Part shown: positions 1 through 10,100 of the stretch, one piece after another
How the letters are laid out: each line of letters starts with the position of its first letter
How positions within the stretch are numbered: position 1 is the first letter of the stretch
Source of the DNA: Mycolicibacterium aromaticivorans JS19b1 = JCM 16368
GTDB taxonomy: Bacteria; Actinomycetota; Actinomycetes; Mycobacteriales; Mycobacteriaceae
Length of the DNA stretch: 64,000 bases
Reading direction: 5' to 3'
Assembly: GCF_000559085.1 (NCBI RefSeq)
Contig: NZ_JALN02000001.1
Span: 2,666,001 to 2,730,000 of the forward strand
The notes under the pieces: model-generated
Seen by the model: only the letters and a program-made list of their open reading frames with translations
Database searches by the model: none
Told to the model about the DNA's origin: nothing
Program-made: the position numbers and the translations under genes

Positions 1-1
1 C

Positions 2-2041
2 CAGTGGGCCGGCACCATCCTGCCGCGTTCCGAGGCCCTCTCCGAGCGGGCCCACGAGCTGGCCACCGACAACCAGGTGGAACAACACCGGATGGATCGC
101 CTCGCGGAGCGGAACCTGCTGCGCGGCAGGGTGGTCCAACTGGCCATGCTGATCTCCGCACTGATCCTCGCAGCGATTCTGCTGTGGTGGGTGTCGGCCA
201 ACGTGGTACGCCAATACCGAAGCGCCCGAAAGGCTTTCGACGACGAGCGGGAAGTGCTGCGCCAGACCGAATTTCGCCTCGATCGGGTTTCCGCGCTGGA
301 ACGCGGGCAGGCGCAGATCCTGGAACGGATCGCCACCGCGGGCCCGGTGTCATCGGTTCTGCGCCAGATCGTGCAGCTGGCCGCCGACGTCTCCGGGGCA
401 CCGGCGGTGAGAATGTCGATCGGCAGGCGCACGGTGATCTACCCGCCGGGTGCCGACGTGTCGGGAACGCCGGCTTGGACCGGTGTCGTCACCGACAATG
501 TCGACGGGTCAGGGACGCTTCAGGTGTTCGGCGACGCCGAGGCGCTCGACGAACTCGCCCACACCGCCCTGGTGCGGTGCCGTGATCTGGCGGTGCTGTC
601 ACTCGAACGCGATGCGTCCGCGCGGCGGCTGTCCTACCAAGCCAGCCACGACGCCCTCACCGGCCTGGCCAACCGCAGCCTGCTGCTCACGCGGCTGTCG
701 AAGAGTCTGCTGCTGTCCCGTCGCCGCGGAACTCCGCTGGCGCTGCTGTTCTGCGATCTGGACCGCTTCAAGATGGTCAACGACTCGATCGGGCACGCCG
801 GCGGAGACCAGCTGCTGATCGAGGCGGCGCGGCGGCTGTCGGGCACCGTGCGCGAAAGCGACACCGTCGCACGACTCGGCGGCGACGAGTTCGTGGTGCT
901 CTGCCCGGAGCTGCCGGACCGCACCCAGGCCCTCGCACTGGCCAACCGGATCCGCACCGCACTCAGCGTCCCATACACCATCGACGGCAAGGAAGCGTTC
1001 GTCGACGTCTCCATCGGCATCACCTTCGCCGACGAATCCACCGTCTCCGGTCACGAACTGATGCGCGAAGCCGACGTGGCGATGTACCGGGCCAAGCTCA
1101 CCGACGGCCACCACATCAACGTGTTCGACTCGACGCTCGAAGCCGAGGTCGCCCAGCGTCTGGATCTAGACGCCGCACTGCGGCACGCCGTGGAGCGTGG
1201 CGAGCTGCGGTGCTCCGCCCAACCGATCGTGGTGCTCGACACCGGAGTGATCACCGGCTTCGAGATGCTGCTGCAGTGGCACCGCCCAGGGCTGCCCGTC
1301 CTATATCCCGGTGCGTTCATCCCGCTGGCCGAGGACAACGGGATGATCGTCGAGATCGGCCGGTGGGTGCTGCACGAGACCATTCAGACCCTCGCGCAGT
1401 GGCGCGCCGACGGGCTGGCGCTCGACCTGACGATGTCGGTCAATGTGTCGCCCCGCCAGGTGCGGGAAACCGGCTTCGCCGAAGAGGTACTGCAGATGCT
1501 GGCCGCGGCCGGGTTGCCGCCCGAGGCGCTGATGATCGAACTCACCGAACACGCACTGGTCGACCTGAGGGTGGCCCACCCGACACTGGCGAGGCTCCGC
1601 GAGGCCGGCGTCAGCGTCTCCCTCGACGATTTCGGCACGGGATATTCGTCGCTGACCCAGCTGCGCACGCTGCCCGTCGACCAGATCAAGCTCGACCGCT
1701 CGTTCGCCGCCGCCCTCGACGAGGGCGACGACAAGCAACGCGCCGTGGTGCAGTCGGTGGTTGCCCTGGCCAGAGCGCTGTCGCTGGACCTGGTGGTGGA
1801 AGGCATCGAGACCATCGCCGAGCGCGACACCCTGCTGGATCTCGGCGCCGACAAGGGGCAGGGCTTCCTCTATCACCACCCCGTGCTGTGGGACGCCGCC
1901 CGCGCGCTGCTCGAATCGGGCGGGGTGTGCCCTGTGCCGTCGGACGGCGGCTACACCGGACTGGCGTCGTCGGAGAACCCGTCACCGTCGGAGTCGACGA
2001 CCGTGACGTCCCAGCTGCCGTCCCCGTCGGTGTCGACGTAA
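2..2041 (+). CDS. GGDEF-EAL cyclic-di-GMP signalling protein, 5' end outside window
   Basis: This is a membrane-anchored bifunctional c-di-GMP enzyme candidate. The reading frame is open from base 2, so the start lies upstream of the window. A hydrophobic segment (about bases 135-215) precedes a coiled linker, a GGDEF domain (about 640-1110) and an EAL domain (about 1190-1900). The GGDEF motif is intact (GGC GGC GAC GAG TTC at 878-892) and an RxxD inhibitory site (RESD) sits five residues before it, so a cyclase with product inhibition is plausible. In the EAL domain the signature reads E-M-L (1262-1270) instead of E-A-L. The other hallmark positions are present: NVSPRQ, ELTE, DDFGTGYSS, IKLDRSF, VEGIET and GQGF. 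Phosphodiesterase activity is therefore possible but not certain. The last 91 bases overlap the convergent gene at 1951-2463. Confidence 0.9.
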   Translation, partial: QWAGTILPRSEALSERAHELATDNQVEQHRMDRLAERNLLRGRVVQLAMLISALILAAILLWWVSANVVRQYRSARKAFDDEREVLRQTEFRLDRVSALERGQAQILERIATAGPVSSVLRQIVQLAADVSGAPAVRMSIGRRTVIYPPGADVSGTPAWTGVVTDNVDGSGTLQVFGDAEALDELAHTALVRCRDLAVLSLERDASARRLSYQASHDALTGLANRSLLLTRLSKSLLLSRRRGTPLALLFCDLDRFKMVNDSIGHAGGDQLLIEAARRLSGTVRESDTVARLGGDEFVVLCPELPDRTQALALANRIRTALSVPYTIDGKEAFVDVSIGITFADESTVSGHELMREADVAMYRAKLTDGHHINVFDSTLEAEVAQRLDLDAALRHAVERGELRCSAQPIVVLDTGVITGFEMLLQWHRPGLPVLYPGAFIPLAEDNGMIVEIGRWVLHETIQTLAQWRADGLALDLTMSVNVSPRQVRETGFAEEVLQMLAAAGLPPEALMIELTEHALVDLRVAHPTLARLREAGVSVSLDDFGTGYSSLTQLRTLPVDQIKLDRSFAAALDEGDDKQRAVVQSVVALARALSLDLVVEGIETIAERDTLLDLGADKGQGFLYHHPVLWDAARALLESGGVCPVPSDGGYTGLASSENPSPSESTTVTSQLPSPSVST

Positions 2042-2463
2042 CCGGTGTCGAACCCGCCGTCGGGCCCGCTCCGCAGCACCCGATCGGCCAGCCCGTCGCG
2101 GTCGACGTCCAGCATCCGGTCCTGGCGTCCGTCACCGTCGAAATCGATCGGCCCGTCCGCCGTGTGCTCGACGCCGTCGAGACCGAACCAGCGCAGCGGG
2201 CCAATCGGGCCGGCCGGCGTCATCGCCCACGTCCCCGACCCGTCGTCGGTGAAGACGTGCTCCGCGGACCCGTCATCGAGGTCGAACGCAGCGTGGTCGG
2301 CCAGCCCGTCGTCGTCGAAGTCGGCTAGCGCATCGTCGAAGGCGCCGTCGCCGTCGAGGTCCAGGCGCACCCCATCGAGCTCACCGTCACCGTCGACGTC
2401 CACCCCGGGGTGACCGCTGAACATCGCCGCCGTGCCGTCGCCGTGTCCCAGGCAGTAGTCCAT
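1951..2463 (-). CDS. Acidic DxDGDG-repeat (calcium-binding-like) protein, Rv3906c-type
   Basis: A 170-residue protein built almost entirely of short Asp/Gly repeats of the DxDGDGxxD kind, seen at least seven times (for example DVDGDGELD, DLDGDGAFD, DTDGDGSWD, DSDGDGFSD). Such loops resemble the calcium-binding loops of thrombospondin type 3 and dockerin modules, so calcium binding is inferred. There is no signal peptide or membrane segment, so its location is unknown. The ATG at 2463 follows a GAGGTAGGT ribosome site and lies 7 bases after the pcnA stop, so the two genes are probably cotranscribed. In M. tuberculosis the gene next to pcnA is Rv3906c, which appears equivalent by position. The 3' end overlaps the convergent GGDEF-EAL gene by 91 bases. 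Confidence 0.8.
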   Translation of the reverse strand: MDYCLGHGDGTAAMFSGHPGVDVDGDGELDGVRLDLDGDGAFDDALADFDDDGLADHAAFDLDDGSAEHVFTDDGSGTWAMTPAGPIGPLRWFGLDGVEHTADGPIDFDGDGRQDRMLDVDRDGLADRVLRSGPDGGFDTGYVDTDGDGSWDVTVVDSDGDGFSDDASPV

Positions 2464-2470
2464 ACCTACC

Positions 2471-3931
2471 TCAGACGCCGGGCTGGTCCTTCTCGTTCCG
2501 TTCGGTCCACCACGCCAACAGTGCTGCGACGGCCTCATCGTGCTCGAGCGGGCCGCGGTCCAGCCGCAGCTCCTTGAGGAATGACCAGGCCTGCCCCACC
2601 AGTGGGCCGGGCGGGATGTCGAGCAACCGCATGATCTCGTTGCCGTCCAGGTCCGGGCGCACCCGTTGCAGATCTTCTTTGGCAGCCAGCTCCGCGATAC
2701 GCGCCTCGAGCTCGTCGTAGTTGGCCTGCAGCCGCGCCGCACGCCGCTTGTTGCGGGTGGTGCAGTCCGCGCGGACCAGTTTGTGCAGCCGGGGCAGCAG
2801 CGGCCCGGCGTCGGCGACGTAGCGGCGTACCGCCGAATCCGTCCACTTGCCGTCGCCGTAGCCGTGGAACCGCAAATGCAGGTACACCAGCTGCGACACG
2901 TCGTCGACCATCTGCTTGGAGTACTTGAGCGCCCGCATCCGCTTGCGCACCATCTTGGCCCCAACCACCTCGTGGTGGTGGAAGCTCACTCCCCCATCGG
3001 ATTCATGGCGGCGGGTGGCCGGCTTGCCGATGTCGTGTAGCAACGCCGCCCAGCGCAACACCAGGTCGGGCTCGCCGGGCTCCTCGAGTTCCATGGCCTG
3101 CCGCAGCACGGTCAGCGAATGCTGGTAGACGTCCTTGTGCTGATGGTGCTCGTCGATGGCCATCTGCATGCCGCCGATCTCGGGCAGCACCACCTCGCCC
3201 ATCCCGGTGTGGACCATCAGGTCGATGCCTGCGACCGGATCCATGCCCAGCAGCATCTTGTCCAGCTCGACGGCCACCCGCTCGACCGTGATCCGTCCGA
3301 GCTGGGGCGCCATCTCCACGATCGCGCGACGCACCCGATCGGAGACGCCGAACTGTAGTTGGGAGACGAAGCGCGCCGCCCGCAGCATGCGCAGCGGGTC
3401 ATCGCCGAATGACACCTCGGGCGCCGCCGGGGTGTCCAGGATCCGCTGCCGCAACGCGGTCAGCCCGCCCAGTGGGTCGATGAAGTCGCCAGGACCGTCC
3501 GCGGTGATGCGCACCGCCATCGCGTTGACCGTGAAGTCGCGGCGCACCAGATCGTCCTCGAGCCGGTCGCCGTAGCGGACCTGGGGGTTGCGGGACACCT
3601 GGTCGTAGCTGTCGGCGCGGAAGGTGGTGATCTCCAGCCGCTCGCCGTATTTACCGACGCCGACCGTGCCGAACTCGATGCCGGTATCCCACAGCGCGTC
3701 GGCCCATGGCCGCACGATCCGCTGAACGACCTCGGGCAGCGCGTCGGTGGTGAAGTCGAGGTCCGGGTTCAGCCGGCCGAGGACGGCGTCGCGCACACTG
3801 CCGCCGACGAGGTAGAGCGAGTGGCCGGCGGCGTCGAACAGGGCACCGACTTCACGCAACAACGCACCCTGCCGATTGAGTGCGACGAGGGCCCGGGCGA
3901 GCAGTTCGACGTCGTGGGTGGCTTCGGACAC
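2471..3931 (-). CDS. pcnA: CCA tRNA nucleotidyltransferase / poly(A) polymerase family
   Basis: A 486-residue nucleotidyltransferase that adds or repairs the tRNA 3' CCA end. This is needed here because the three tRNA genes in the window do not encode CCA. The N-terminal head has the GGSVRD motif, the DLDF metal-binding aspartates and an RRDFTVNAMA motif. An HD domain follows (HQHKDVYQHS and LLHDIGKP). The GTG at 3931 (VSEATHD) is chosen because the frame upstream has no family-like sequence and runs into the divergent mutT4 promoter. It is syntenic with Rv3907c. The downstream DxDGDG gene is 7 bases away. Confidence 0.93.
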   Translation of the reverse strand: MSEATHDVELLARALVALNRQGALLREVGALFDAAGHSLYLVGGSVRDAVLGRLNPDLDFTTDALPEVVQRIVRPWADALWDTGIEFGTVGVGKYGERLEITTFRADSYDQVSRNPQVRYGDRLEDDLVRRDFTVNAMAVRITADGPGDFIDPLGGLTALRQRILDTPAAPEVSFGDDPLRMLRAARFVSQLQFGVSDRVRRAIVEMAPQLGRITVERVAVELDKMLLGMDPVAGIDLMVHTGMGEVVLPEIGGMQMAIDEHHQHKDVYQHSLTVLRQAMELEEPGEPDLVLRWAALLHDIGKPATRRHESDGGVSFHHHEVVGAKMVRKRMRALKYSKQMVDDVSQLVYLHLRFHGYGDGKWTDSAVRRYVADAGPLLPRLHKLVRADCTTRNKRRAARLQANYDELEARIAELAAKEDLQRVRPDLDGNEIMRLLDIPPGPLVGQAWSFLKELRLDRGPLEHDEAVAALLAWWTERNEKDQPGV

Positions 3932-3990
3932 GTGGCAGAAGCGTAGTCGTGTACCGGCGAGTGCGGTCGGGACGCCATCGGTGTGCCAGC

Positions 3991-4004
3991 TACTATCGCT
4001 TGGG
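3991..4004 (+). promoter_or_regulatory. Probable leaderless promoter of mutT4
   Basis: TACTAT at 3991-3996 fits the mycobacterial -10 consensus TANNNT. Seven bases later is the GTG at 4004, so transcription would begin on or next to the start codon. There is no Shine-Dalgarno sequence. No good -35 box is visible, which is common in mycobacteria. Confidence 0.55.
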
Positions 4005-4798
4005 TGTCGGACGGCGAACAGGCCAAACCACGACGGCGCCGAGGGCGTCGCCGCGGCCGTCGCGCGGCCGGTCCGGCAAATCCCAACCCGGCGGACGCCG
4101 GCGCCGCCGAAACCTCGGACACCACCACCGGATCCCCCGCCGTCAACGGCAGCAACGGTCAGCCCCGGCCGGGCAAACCCGGCCGTCCCCGCCGGGCGCC
4201 GGCGCGACTGCGCACAGTCCACGAAACCTCCGCGGGCGGACTGGTCATCGACGGCATCGACGGGCCTCCCGAAGCTCAGGTGGCCGCCCTCATCGGGCGG
4301 GTCGACCGGCGCGGGCGGATGCTGTGGTCACTGCCGAAGGGCCACATCGAACAGGGTGAAACCGCCGAGGAGACCGCGATCCGCGAGGTCGCCGAGGAAA
4401 CCGGTATCCGCGGGCAGGTCCTGGCCGCGCTCGGCAGCATCGACTACTGGTTCGTCACCGAAGGCCGGCGCGTGCACAAGACCGTTCACCACTACCTCAT
4501 GCAGTTCTCCGGCGGTGAACTGTGCGACGAGGACATCGAGGTCACCGAGGTCGCGTGGGTACCAGTCGGTGAGCTCCCCAAACGGCTGGCCTACGCCGAC
4601 GAACGTCGCCTGGCCGAGGTCGCCGGCGAATTGATCCAACTCCTGCAGTCCGACGGCGTCGCCGCGCTGCCGCCGCTGCCGCGCACCAGCCCTCGCCGGC
4701 GGCCCCAAACGCATTCCCACACCCGCAACCGTCGCTCGGACGATTCAGGACCGCGTCAATCCGGCCCGCGGACGAACGGCTGCGGACCGGGAACGTGA
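4004..4798 (+). CDS. mutT4: Nudix hydrolase MutT4
   Basis: A 264-residue Nudix hydrolase. The Nudix box is complete: G-x5-E-x7-REVAEETGI, beginning [20 protein letters not shown]. Mycobacterial MutT paralogues are thought to clean oxidised nucleotides; the substrate of this one cannot be read from sequence. An Arg/Lys-rich N-terminal tail ([13 protein letters not shown]) precedes the domain and may bind nucleic acid. The GTG at 4004 is preferred to the GTG at 3983 because of the -10 box at 3991. The stop overlaps the next GTG start (GTGA, 4795-4798), so the downstream membrane protein is translationally coupled. It is syntenic with Rv3908. Confidence 0.9.
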   Translation: MSDGEQAKPRRRRGRRRGRRAAGPANPNPADAGAAETSDTTTGSPAVNGSNGQPRPGKPGRPRRAPARLRTVHETSAGGLVIDGIDGPPEAQVAALIGRVDRRGRMLWSLPKGHIEQGETAEETAIREVAEETGIRGQVLAALGSIDYWFVTEGRRVHKTVHHYLMQFSGGELCDEDIEVTEVAWVPVGELPKRLAYADERRLAEVAGELIQLLQSDGVAALPPLPRTSPRRRPQTHSHTRNRRSDDSGPRQSGPRTNGCGPGT

Positions 4799-7125
4799 CC
4801 ACGCCGAGGCGGGTCGGCAAGCTGCCCCGGATCGTGCTGGTCCTCGGTTTCCTTGCCTTGCTCGCGATGCCAACGACCGCGCCGGCCGCCGCCGGCGAGC
4901 CCGGGTCGGCGCCCTTCCTGCAAGTGCGGGTGGACAGCGTCACCCCGGATCTGATCACCACCACCAGCGAGCCGACGGTCACCGTCACCGGCACCGTCAC
5001 CAACGTCGGCGACCGTCCGGTGCGTGACGTCGTCGCCCGCCTCGAACGCGCCTCCGCGGTGAGCTCTTCGGCCGGGCTGCGCACCAATCTCGACGGGGCC
5101 AACGACCAGTTCCAGCCCGTCGGGGAATTCACCGCGATCGCGCCCGATATGCAGCGTGGACAGGCGGTCGGGTTCACCTTCAGCTATCCGCTCCGCTCGC
5201 GCACCGCGCCGTCGCTGGGCGTCGAACAGCCCGGGGTCTACCCGCTGCTGGTCAACATCAACGGCACCCCGGACTACGGCGACGCCGCCCGACTCGACGA
5301 CGCCCGCTTCCTGCTGCCGGTCCTGGGTGTGCCGCCCGACCCGGCCAGCACCTCGGCCGATGCCCTGACCGACGTCGTCCCCCCGGACACCACCAAACCT
5401 GTTGCGGTGACCATGTTGTGGCCACTCGCCGACAAACCGAGGCTGGCTCCCGGGGTACCGGGTGGCACCACACCGGTGCGGCTGATGAACGACGACCTGG
5501 CCGTGTCGCTGGCCGCGGGTGGCCGGCTGGACTCACTGCTGTCGGCGGTCGATTTCGCCACCAGCCCACCGGTGGATCCCGGCGGCGACACCGCGCGGGC
5601 GCTGTGCCTGGCGGTCGACCCGGATCTGCTGGTCACCGTCAACGCGATGACAACCGGCTACGTCGTCTCCGACTCCCCCGACGGACTCGGCGCCGCCTCC
5701 CACCCCGGCACCGGGCAGGCCGCCGCGGTGGCCTGGCTGGACAAGTTGCGCGCCCTGGCCAAGCGGATGTGTGTCACATCCACGCCTTACGCGCAAGCCG
5801 ATCTCGGCGCACTGCAACGGGTCGGGGACGCCGGGCTCGACGCCGCGGCAACCATCAGCGCGAGCGACATCATCGATCACATCCTGGGCGTCGCCTCGTT
5901 GCGCGGCGCGACGGTCCTCGGTGACGGACCGCTGACGCCCGCCGCGGTCGACCTGCTCGGCAGCCAGGGTTCGACGGTCGCAATCGCGGCCGCCAACTGC
6001 TCCGCCCAGGACTCCGCGACCGGGGAGCCGATGACCGCCGACGTGACCCCGCGCCGGGTCGCGCCGAAAGTGGTGGTGGCGCCGTTCGACCCGGCCGTCG
6101 GCGCCGCCCTGGCCGGGGTGGGTACCGACCCCGATCTGCCCACCTATCTTGATTCGTCGCTGGACGTTCCGCTCGACCACGACTCGATGGTCGCGCGGCG
6201 TCAGGACGCCATCGCCTCCATGCTGTGGCGGGCGCTGCAGCCGAGCGCCGAGCCGCGCCAGCAGATCCTTCTTCCCCCGCTGAAGTGGAGCCCGCAGCCC
6301 AGTGACGCGCAGTCGATGCTGACCGCGCTGGCCACCACGATCCGCTCGGGACTGGCGTTCGCCCGGCCGCTCGGCGACGTCATCAGGGAGGCGGCGCAGG
6401 CCGGCCCCGGTCCCGGCCCCGATCTGCCTCGGGACACCCGAGGCGGCTTCGACGACGATGTCGTCTCCACGGTCAACGGACAGAACGGCCGGTTGTGGGG
6501 GTTGACCGCCGCGCTCACCACCGATCCGCGCACCGGGCTGACCGGCCCGCAGTACACCGCTCCGCTACGCGAGGACATGCTGCGCGCCCTGAGCCAGACC
6601 GAGCCGCCCGATGAGCGCAACGATCTTGCCCGGCGCCGGCTGGGTGTCGTCGGTGCGACGATCAACGACCTGTTCGGCGCGGTCACCATCGTCAACCCGG
6701 GCGGTTCGTACACGCTGGCGACCGAGCACAGCCCCCTGCCGTTGGCGGTGCGCAACGACCTGGCTGTCCCGATCCGGGTCCGCCTGCAGGTCGACGCCCC
6801 GCCCGGGATGACCGTCACCGACCTCGGCGAACAGGAGATCCCGCCGGGATACCTGCCACTGCGCGTCCCCATCGAGGTGCACTTCACCCAGCGAGTCGCC
6901 GTCGACGTCACACTGCGCACCCCCGACGGGCTGCAGCTCGGTGAACCGGTGCGCCTGTCGGTGCACTCCAACGCCTACGGCAAGGTGTTGTTCGCGATCA
7001 CGCTGATCGGCGGCACCGTGCTCGCGGTGCTCGTCGGACGCCGGCTCTACCACCGCTTCCGCGGCCAGCCCGACCCGGCCGACCTGGACCGCCCGCGCCG
7101 GGCCAGCGCCGAGGGCCACCGATGA
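4795..7125 (+). CDS. Exported membrane-anchored protein, DUF6049-type (Rv3909)
   Basis: A 776-residue protein with an N-terminal signal sequence (basic [12 protein letters not shown], then a hydrophobic core ending near APAAAG) and one C-terminal membrane segment ([18 protein letters not shown]) followed by a short basic tail. Most of it is therefore expected outside the cytoplasm. An immunoglobulin-like beta-rich region ([15 protein letters not shown]) follows the signal peptide. It matches the conserved Rv3909 position and the DUF6049 family, whose function I do not know. The GTG start overlaps mutT4 and the stop overlaps murJ (ATGA, 7122-7125). This operon link to the lipid II flippase suggests a role at the cell wall. 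Confidence 0.85.
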   Translation: MTTPRRVGKLPRIVLVLGFLALLAMPTTAPAAAGEPGSAPFLQVRVDSVTPDLITTTSEPTVTVTGTVTNVGDRPVRDVVARLERASAVSSSAGLRTNLDGANDQFQPVGEFTAIAPDMQRGQAVGFTFSYPLRSRTAPSLGVEQPGVYPLLVNINGTPDYGDAARLDDARFLLPVLGVPPDPASTSADALTDVVPPDTTKPVAVTMLWPLADKPRLAPGVPGGTTPVRLMNDDLAVSLAAGGRLDSLLSAVDFATSPPVDPGGDTARALCLAVDPDLLVTVNAMTTGYVVSDSPDGLGAASHPGTGQAAAVAWLDKLRALAKRMCVTSTPYAQADLGALQRVGDAGLDAAATISASDIIDHILGVASLRGATVLGDGPLTPAAVDLLGSQGSTVAIAAANCSAQDSATGEPMTADVTPRRVAPKVVVAPFDPAVGAALAGVGTDPDLPTYLDSSLDVPLDHDSMVARRQDAIASMLWRALQPSAEPRQQILLPPLKWSPQPSDAQSMLTALATTIRSGLAFARPLGDVIREAAQAGPGPGPDLPRDTRGGFDDDVVSTVNGQNGRLWGLTAALTTDPRTGLTGPQYTAPLREDMLRALSQTEPPDERNDLARRRLGVVGATINDLFGAVTIVNPGGSYTLATEHSPLPLAVRNDLAVPIRVRLQVDAPPGMTVTDLGEQEIPPGYLPLRVPIEVHFTQRVAVDVTLRTPDGLQLGEPVRLSVHSNAYGKVLFAITLIGGTVLAVLVGRRLYHRFRGQPDPADLDRPRRASAEGHR

Positions 7126-10100
7126 AGCCGCCGCCTCGCCGGCCGGTCGCCTACGTCCGGCCCGGCCCCCGCACCCGCGCGGTGCGCGCCGAACTGTCCG
7201 ACGCCGCGGTGGTGTCACGATCCTGGGGCATGGCGCTGGCCACCCTGGTCAGCCGCATCACCGGGTTCATCCGTATCGTGCTGCTGGCCGCGATCCTCGG
7301 TGCCGCACTGTCCAGTGCGTTCACCGTCGCCAACCAGTTGCCGAACCTGATCGCGGCGCTGGTGCTGGAGGCCACCTTCACCGCGATCTTCGTCCCGGTG
7401 CTGGCCCGCGCCGAGCGCGACGACGCCGACGGCGGCGAGGCGTTCGTACGCCGGCTGGTCACGCTGGCCACCACCCTGCTGCTGGTCGCCACCGTCCTGT
7501 CGGTCGCGGCGGGGCCGCTGCTCGTGCGGCTCATGCTCGGCCAGGACCCGCAAGTCAATCAGCCGTTGACCACCGCGTTCGCGTATCTGCTGCTGCCGCA
7601 GGTCATCTTCTACGGGCTGTCGTCGGTGTTCATGGCAATCCTGAACAACCGCAACGTGTTCGGCCCGCCGGCCTGGGCCCCGGTGGTCAACAACGTGGTC
7701 GCGATCGCCACTCTGGGGCTGTATCTCATTGTCCCGGGCCAGCTCTCGGTCGATCCGGTGCAGATGGGCAACACCAAGCTGCTGGTGCTCGGCATCGGAA
7801 CGACGCTGGGTGTGGTGGCTCAGACCGTGGTGCTGCTGGTTGCGATCCGCGCCGAGCGGATCAGCCTGCGCCCGCTGTGGGGCGTCGACGATCGGCTCAA
7901 ACGGTTCGGCGCGATGGCCGGCGCGATGGTGCTCTATGTGCTGATCAGCCAGATCGGTCTGGTGGTCGTCAACCAGATCGCCAGTACCGCGGCCGCCTCC
8001 GGCCCGGCGATCTACAACTACACCTGGCTTGTGCTGATGCTGCCGTTCGGCATCATCGGCGTCACCGTCCTGACGGTGGTGATGCCGCGCCTGAGCCGCA
8101 ACGCCGCCGCGGACGACACCCCTGCCGTGCTGGCAGACCTGTCGCTGGCCACTCGGCTGACGATGGTGACGCTGATCCCCATCGTCGCGTTCATGACCGT
8201 CGGCGGTCCGGCGATGGGCAGCGCACTGTTCGCCTACGGCAAGTTCGGCGAGGTCGACGCCAACTACCTCGGTGTGGCGATCAGCCTGTCGGCTTTCACC
8301 CTGATCCCCTACGCGCTGGTGCTGCTGCAGCTGCGGGTGTTCTACGCCCGCGAACAACCGTGGACACCGATCCTGATCATCGTCACGATCACGGTCGTCA
8401 AGATCGTCGCATCGCTGGTGGCCCCGCACCTGACCGGGGACAAGGAACTCGTCGCCGGCTACCTGGGCCTGGCCAACGGTCTGGGCTTCCTGGCCGGCGC
8501 CATCCTGGGTTACGTGCTGCTGCAGCGGGCGCTGAAGCCACCGCGCGGCACCCTGCTCGACCTCGCCGTGATCCGCACGATTCTGATCACCACCGCAGCA
8601 TCACTGCTGGCCGGGCTGATCGCCTACGTCATCGATCGGCTGCTCGGCCTCAAGGTGCTCACCGAAAACGGTGGCGGCGCGGGGTCGCTGCTGCGGCTGC
8701 TGATGCTCGGCGTGATCATGCTGCCGATCCTCGCGGCGGTGATGCTTGCCGCGCGGGTTCCCGATGCGGTCGCCGCGTGGGGTGCGGTCAAGCGCCGCAT
8801 CACCCGCACCCCGCCGCAGACCGGCACTTCACTCGCTGCGCTCGACCGGCCGCAGGTCCCGAGGCGGTTCCCGTACCCTGAGCACAGCAATTCGTACGGA
8901 GCCACCGGCTCGACGGGGAAAGGACCGGAGGTGAACGACCAACCCTCGGGCAATACTCCCGCTGAGCCGCTCGGAGACGCCACGACGAAGATCCCGCGCC
9001 AGGCCGCGGACGACTTCCAGCCCGATGTGGCACCCGAGGTGCACCTCGGCACGGTTCCCTCAGCCGTGCCGCCCAAGCAGCCCAACGCCGACTTCGCCGG
9101 TGACCCGACCCGCGAACCGCTCGGCTTCGACTCCCCGCGAGAACCGGCGATGGAATCCGGCGCCGCGGCCGACGAGGACACCCACCTGATTCCGGGGGCC
9201 AGCATCGCCGGCGGGCGTTACCGGCTGCTGGTCTCGCACGGCGGCCCACCCGGACTGCAATTCTGGCAGGCTCTCGACACCGCGCTGGACCGGCAGGTGG
9301 CGCTCACCTTCGTCGACCCCGATGGCACCATGCCAGATGAACAGGTGCAGGAAATCCTCTCCCGCACACTCAAACTCAGCCAGATCGAACGGCCGGGCGT
9401 CGCTCGGGTTCTCGACGTCGCCAACACCGGTGCCGGTGGTCTGGTGGTTTCGGAGTGGATTCGCGGCGGCTCACTGAAGGAAGTCGCCGACACCTCGCCC
9501 TCGCCGATCGGCGGAGCGCGCGCCGTTCAGTCGCTCGCCGCGGCGGCCGATGCAGCGCACGGCGCCGGCGTCGCGCTGTCGATCGACCATCCCAGCCGGG
9601 TGCGGGTCAGCATCGAAGGTGATGTCGCACTGGCATTCCCGGCGACGATGCCCGGAGCCACCCCCGAGGACGACATCCGCGGTATCGGCGCCGCCCTGTA
9701 CGCCCTGCTGGTCGACCGGTGGCCGTTGCCGGAGAAGGGTGTACCCAGTGGGTTGGAGCCCGCCGAGACCGACCCGACCGGTGAGCCACTCGAACCGCGT
9801 GCGATCGACGGCGCCATCCCGTTCCAGATCTCCGCAGCGGCAGCGCGCTCGGTGCAAGTCGGCGGTGGAATTCGTTCGGCTCCAACCCTTTTGAACCTGT
9901 TGCAGCAGGCCACCGCGACAGCCGACCGCACCGATCTGATCGAACCTGTCGATCCTGTCGGCGGCCCGGCCGCAGCTCTGCCCGCCGAGCCGGCGGATGC
10001 CGAAGCCCAGGCCCGCCGTAGGCGCAATCTCCTGATCGGCGTCGGAGTGGGAGCCGGAATCCTGGTGATCGCGCTGATCGTGCTGGCCTCGGTGCTCAGC

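Noticed and set aside
1210..2328. A plus-strand frame running past the GGDEF-EAL stop
   Set aside because: Arg/Pro-rich translation in a shifted frame of the EAL domain; not gene-like.
7215..8429. A 404-codon minus-strand frame opposite murJ
   Set aside because: His/Gln/Arg-rich translation typical of a shadow frame; no domain or ribosome site.
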